Shown here: piece after piece, positions 60,921-64,000 of the stretch | Numbering within the stretch: the stretch's first letter is position 1 | Layout: the number at the start of each line of letters is the position of its first letter | Assembly (NCBI GenBank): GCA_023407175.1 | Contig: JAEYMU010000012.1 | Coordinates: 248,001 to 312,000 of the forward strand | Direction of reading: 5' to 3' | Length of the DNA: 64,000 nucleotides | DNA from: Bacillota bacterium | GTDB lineage: Bacteria > Bacillota_A > Clostridia > Lachnospirales > Lachnospiraceae | Program-made: the position numbers and the translations under genes | The notes under the pieces: generated by a model | What the model was told of the DNA's origin: nothing | The model's database searches: none | Seen by the model: the letters and a program-made list of their open reading frames with translations, nothing else

Positions 60921-61847
60921 CTACTCCTCCTCCTTGATAATATAGATAGGTCTTCGCTTCGTCTCCAGATAGGTCTTTGCCATATATTGTCCGAGTATAC
61001 CAATGCCAAACATCTGGACACCGGAAACTAGACTGATAATACAAACCAAAGAGGGCCACCCGGAGGTGGGATCCCCAAAGATCAGAGTTCGCATGATAAT
61101 AAAAACAATTAACAACAGCGCGATCAGACAGAAGATAAATCCGAAAAAGGAGGCCAGGGCAAGGGGAGCCGTTGAAAACGCAACGATACCATCAAGGGAA
61201 TAGACAAACAGCTTCCAAAAGGACCATTTGGTTTTGCCGGCTACCCGCTTTATATTCTCAAATTCAAGCCATTTCACATCAAAGCCTACCCAGCCCAGGA
61301 TACCTTTGGTAAAACGGTTATTTTCCGACATGGATAATACCGCGTTTACCATCTGACGCTTCATCAGGCGAAAATCCCTTGCTCCGTCAACAATCTCGGT
61401 ATGCGATATTCTTTTCATCAGCCGGTAAAAACACCTGGCAAAGAAGGAGCGTATCAGGGGCTCTCCCTTTCTTGTCTTTCGTCTCGTCGCCACACAGTCA
61501 TAGCCCTCTGTTACAACAATTTCATACATTTCCTTTATTAGCCGGGGTGGGTCCTGAAGGTCTGCATCCATCAGCACAACATAATCACCGCGGGACTTTT
61601 TTAAACCTGCGTAAATTGCTGCTTCCTTCCCAAAATTTCTGGAAAAGGAAACAAAATGTACTCTAGGATCGGACCTCCTCAGCCTTTTTAGCTCTGCCAG
61701 GGTATTGTCCCTGGAGCCGTCATTGACGAAGATAAACTCATGCTCAAGCATAGGAAGCTCTGCTGCCATCTTAACAATTTCCTGATAGAAGATAGGCAGC
61801 GCCTCCTGCTCATTATAGCAGGGTACTACAACCGACAATATTTCCAT
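60921..61847 (-). CDS. GT2 polyprenyl-phosphate glycosyltransferase (GtrB-like)
   Basis: A 308-residue membrane glycosyltransferase. The N-terminal GT2 domain has LSVVVPCYNEQEAL, FVNDGSRDNTLAEL, FSRNFGKEAAIYAGL and DADLQDPP. Two C-terminal spans (LASFFGFIFCLIALLLIVFI; WPSLVCIISLVSGVQMFGIG) are followed by the GQYMAKTYLETKRRP ending. Such enzymes load glucose or another sugar onto undecaprenyl phosphate for cell-wall or polymer glycosylation. I chose ATG 61847; an in-frame TTG directly after the upstream stop is less likely. The YfhO-type protein encoded immediately upstream probably uses the product. Confidence 0.9.
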   Translation of the reverse strand: MEILSVVVPCYNEQEALPIFYQEIVKMAAELPMLEHEFIFVNDGSRDNTLAELKRLRRSDPRVHFVSFSRNFGKEAAIYAGLKKSRGDYVVLMDADLQDPPRLIKEMYEIVVTEGYDCVATRRKTRKGEPLIRSFFARCFYRLMKRISHTEIVDGARDFRLMKRQMVNAVLSMSENNRFTKGILGWVGFDVKWLEFENIKRVAGKTKWSFWKLFVYSLDGIVAFSTAPLALASFFGFIFCLIALLLIVFIIMRTLIFGDPTSGWPSLVCIISLVSGVQMFGIGILGQYMAKTYLETKRRPIYIIKEEE

Positions 61848-61853
61848 GTCCAA

Positions 61854-64000
61854 TCACTTCTTTCTGTATTTGCTATGGAAAAAGTGTCCATAGCAACGCC
61901 TACCGGCGTGGATGCACACTCCCTTCGGTCGGCGCCTGTAAACAGCTGCTCCCAGCAATACTGCCAGGGTCAGAGCTGAGATCAGAAGGCCAAGCCTTAA
62001 CATCGGTGTCTTATATTTTAAGATAATATGATGGCTACCGGCCTCAAGGGGCAGCGCCATATACATGATATTTCCCCGCAGCAGCTCTGTCTTTGTTCCG
62101 TCCACGTAAGCACTCCAGCCCTTGGAATAAGGTATGCTTAATACCAGCACCTTGCTTTGTTCCAGGGTAATATCGCCCTGAATACGATTATTTGACAGCT
62201 CCAGGTTAGTCAGTGTGTCCTTTTGCAGTTCCTTTATCTTGTTTTCATAATAATTCATATCAACACTGTAGACTTCCAGGTCTTTATAATAAAAGCTCTG
62301 CTTTTCCGGAAAGCTTAGCTCAATCTCCTGCTCTTCACCGGTACTTTGCCCGGTATTAATCAGGTAATTCTCCTTACCGAAATACGAGTTATAATAAATG
62401 TTTCTTACAACAACCTTCTTCTTTACTCCGGTATCGGCCACTGCATAAAAAGGATAGGATATACTTTCTTTTTTATTAATGGCTAAGCCGCCCAGCCTGA
62501 CATAGATTTCCGAGTCCGGTGCGGCTTCAAAGCGAAAGGTGATTTTTGCATCCTTATTTTTTATAATCAGTCTGTCCTCACTTAAATCGACACCTGAATC
62601 CGCTTTTATCGATGCCTCCAGCTTCTTAACACCATAATCAAGATTATCCCCGGCCTCCGCTGCATAGGATGTTGCCCCATCGAGAATTACCGAGCTTAGC
62701 ATGGCACTCTGCTTTTCAAGGGCGCTTAGCTGCTCATAATCCCCGGAAAGCATATAACTGCCGTAAGCATAGCCCAAGGGCAGGGCATAATTGTTCTGAT
62801 ACAGATAATACGATTTCTTGCCGGAGGTTATCTTTTTTAACAGGGTATAACCATAAGGAACCGCTGCTTTCGTCTTTGTTGCAAAGTATTTTACTCCTGC
62901 CAGCGTATTAAGAATTGTCCGGTTATCCATATCATCAAAGCGGTAAGCCGATATCTGGCTTAAATCCTCCAGTCCCTTCAGGTAGGAGGAAACACTGCCA
63001 TCCATCAGACTGTAATAGCCTGAAACATCATACTTTTCATTATTCAGGGCTTCGTTCAGAGCATTGTCATTATAAGTATCCACCCGGTAAAAGGAAGTAT
63101 CCTCAATTTCAGACAATAGGGACCATACTCCCCCGTAGGAATCCTTCTCCACTTCTTCTTTACTGTCAAATTCACTGACATAATCCCCATATCGCGGAGA
63201 AAGAAGAAAATATCCGTTTATCACAAGACTCACCAATACCAGCCCCCCAAAGATTCCTTGGGCAAATAGAGGCTGCTTTTTCATAAAGCCTGATTGCAAC
63301 GCCAGAATAATCAGAACGGACACTGTCAGGCAAAGAAATACCACCTTAACGCTATGCTTGGAGGGAAACAGAAAGACTGCCATGCCATAACCGACTAGCC
63401 CTATCAGCAAAAGGATTATTTCCTTCCTGTCCAATACAAAAATTTTTTCATAGGTAAGGCTAAAGGTAATGGCTACCAGTAAGCCCATGATAAAGCCCCA
63501 CCGGTTTGCCACATAGGAAAAGCCATTCATAAAATAGCCAAAGACCGGAACACACAAACCACCGAGAATTAGGACATAGGTAATATGCAGCTTCCAGTAT
63601 TTTTTGTCACACAGTAAAATAGCAAGGCTCACGATTACAGCAACCGGGAATGACAGAAGGGTCCAGAAGCCGGTATAGGACTCTGTTGTAAAAAAGCCCT
63701 TGACGAGAGCGACATAATATCTTGGAGGGTAGGCAAAATAGCTTGTTAAAAGCTTTGGTCCGGCACCCAGTCTTCCATTATTTAAAAAGGCATATACCAC
63801 CGGCAAAAACAAAAAGGCCGCCAGCGTAACTCCCAGAAGATAGCTGCCGCCTGTCTTAAGCCCGGTGATAACCAATCCGCCAAAAAAGCTTTTGTATTCT
63901 TTACGGTACAAGGTAATATAACGAAAGATAATATAAATCACCGTAATAACCGACAGAATAAAGAAAAAATAGAAATTACTGAATGCACTGATACTCGTCA
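61854..64000 (-). CDS. YfhO-family membrane protein, 5' end beyond window
   Basis: The frame is open to the window edge, continuing past an internal GTG at 63941. At least 715 residues are present. There are many spans in the first 280 residues shown (VIYIIFRYI, YLLGVTLAAFLFLPVVYAF, FWTLLSFPVAVIVSLAILL, NRWGFIMGLLVAITFSLTYE). A long extracytoplasmic domain follows (YRVDTYNDNALN, LSIPYSKGWSAYVDGTKTEL, LEAGSHHIILKYKTP), then a last span and a basic tail. The SIPYSKGWSAYVDG block is typical of YfhO, a GT-C-like family linked to glycosylation of lipoteichoic acid and other envelope polymers. It ends next to the GtrB-like gene, its likely sugar donor supplier. Confidence 0.88.
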   Translation of the reverse strand, partial: TSISAFSNFYFFFILSVITVIYIIFRYITLYRKEYKSFFGGLVITGLKTGGSYLLGVTLAAFLFLPVVYAFLNNGRLGAGPKLLTSYFAYPPRYYVALVKGFFTTESYTGFWTLLSFPVAVIVSLAILLCDKKYWKLHITYVLILGGLCVPVFGYFMNGFSYVANRWGFIMGLLVAITFSLTYEKIFVLDRKEIILLLIGLVGYGMAVFLFPSKHSVKVVFLCLTVSVLIILALQSGFMKKQPLFAQGIFGGLVLVSLVINGYFLLSPRYGDYVSEFDSKEEVEKDSYGGVWSLLSEIEDTSFYRVDTYNDNALNEALNNEKYDVSGYYSLMDGSVSSYLKGLEDLSQISAYRFDDMDNRTILNTLAGVKYFATKTKAAVPYGYTLLKKITSGKKSYYLYQNNYALPLGYAYGSYMLSGDYEQLSALEKQSAMLSSVILDGATSYAAEAGDNLDYGVKKLEASIKADSGVDLSEDRLIIKNKDAKITFRFEAAPDSEIYVRLGGLAINKKESISYPFYAVADTGVKKKVVVRNIYYNSYFGKENYLINTGQSTGEEQEIELSFPEKQSFYYKDLEVYSVDMNYYENKIKELQKDTLTNLELSNNRIQGDITLEQSKVLVLSIPYSKGWSAYVDGTKTELLRGNIMYMALPLEAGSHHIILKYKTPMLRLGLLISALTLAVLLGAAVYRRRPKGVCIHAGRRCYGHFFHSKYRKK

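Noticed and set aside
60823..61059. 78-codon minus-strand frame after the glycosyltransferase
   Set aside because: Overlaps the glycosyltransferase end in another frame and lacks a ribosome site.
1..64000. CRISPR arrays, tRNA and rRNA genes
   Set aside because: No regularly spaced repeats with unique spacers, and no tRNA or rRNA sequence recognised on reading; the tandem repeats seen are short leader repeats.

Overview
The window looks like chromosomal DNA of an anaerobic, plant-fibre-using clostridium of the Lachnospiraceae type (Lachnoclostridium/Anaerocolumna-like). The grounds are moderate-to-low GC, strong AGGAGG ribosome sites, lipoprotein ABC transporters, a secreted GH5-X2-CBM3 cellulase, xyloglucan enzymes, chemotaxis genes and several 'mini' regulatory modules. 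No rRNA, tRNA or CRISPR array was seen. Almost all genes lie on the minus strand; the exceptions are the two C-S lyase genes, dapA and a small tyrosine recombinase.

Layout. 1-4312: a polymorphic-toxin island. One intact toxin-immunity pair (2063-3539) is followed by toxin tails that lack a start codon and by their immunity genes. 4764-7167: two PLP enzymes of trans-sulfuration. 7289-12440: a two-component system plus ABC exporter resembling Bacillus LnrJK/LnrLMN. 12646-19848: an FMN-binding protein, a GH31/GH74 pair for cytoplasmic xyloglucan oligosaccharide breakdown, a chemoreceptor and a small membrane protein. 20169-36001: a long catabolic block for reductive pyrimidine degradation. It encodes a PreA-like dihydropyrimidine dehydrogenase, dihydropyrimidinase and ureidopropionase-type amidohydrolase, an ABC importer whose binding protein appears circularly permuted, an iron alcohol dehydrogenase, a cytidylate-kinase-like protein, a second ABC importer, a class III aminotransferase and a PucR regulator. 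Together these could convert uracil to beta-alanine, malonate semialdehyde and 3-hydroxypropionate. 36139-41923: an MprF-C-like membrane protein with a secreted FN3/propeller protein behind a palindrome array, an AraC regulator and DapA. 42055-47152: a TetR/LolD/FtsX-type ABC operon, and a NAGPA-type glycosidase with a small membrane protein. 47290-51977: an MCP-CheW-CheY operon next to a putative invertible element, then a ZIP transporter. 52252-59219: the cellulase, and a PocR-GAF-HD-GYP protein behind a membrane P-loop NTPase. 59445-64000: a class III aminotransferase, a GT2 glycosyltransferase and a YfhO-type membrane protein that runs off the window.

Most notable are five things. (1) A self-contained inversion switch: a 186-residue tyrosine recombinase between inverted repeats, with a near-consensus outward promoter at the end that would face cheY-cheW-MCP after inversion. 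(2) A toxin cassette array with a Cys-Thr-Pro-repeat N-terminus and a 35-bp identical block suited to toxin-tip swapping. (3) Leaders at three genes with alternating Shine-Dalgarno/anti-Shine-Dalgarno blocks (G-C-G-C-G) that can fold in two mutually exclusive ways, plus a related leader at a fourth gene. (4) A circularly permuted NMT1/THI5-type binding lipoprotein. (5) A membrane NTPase/HD-GYP gene pair of unknown function. All assignments come from reading the sequence; no database search was run.
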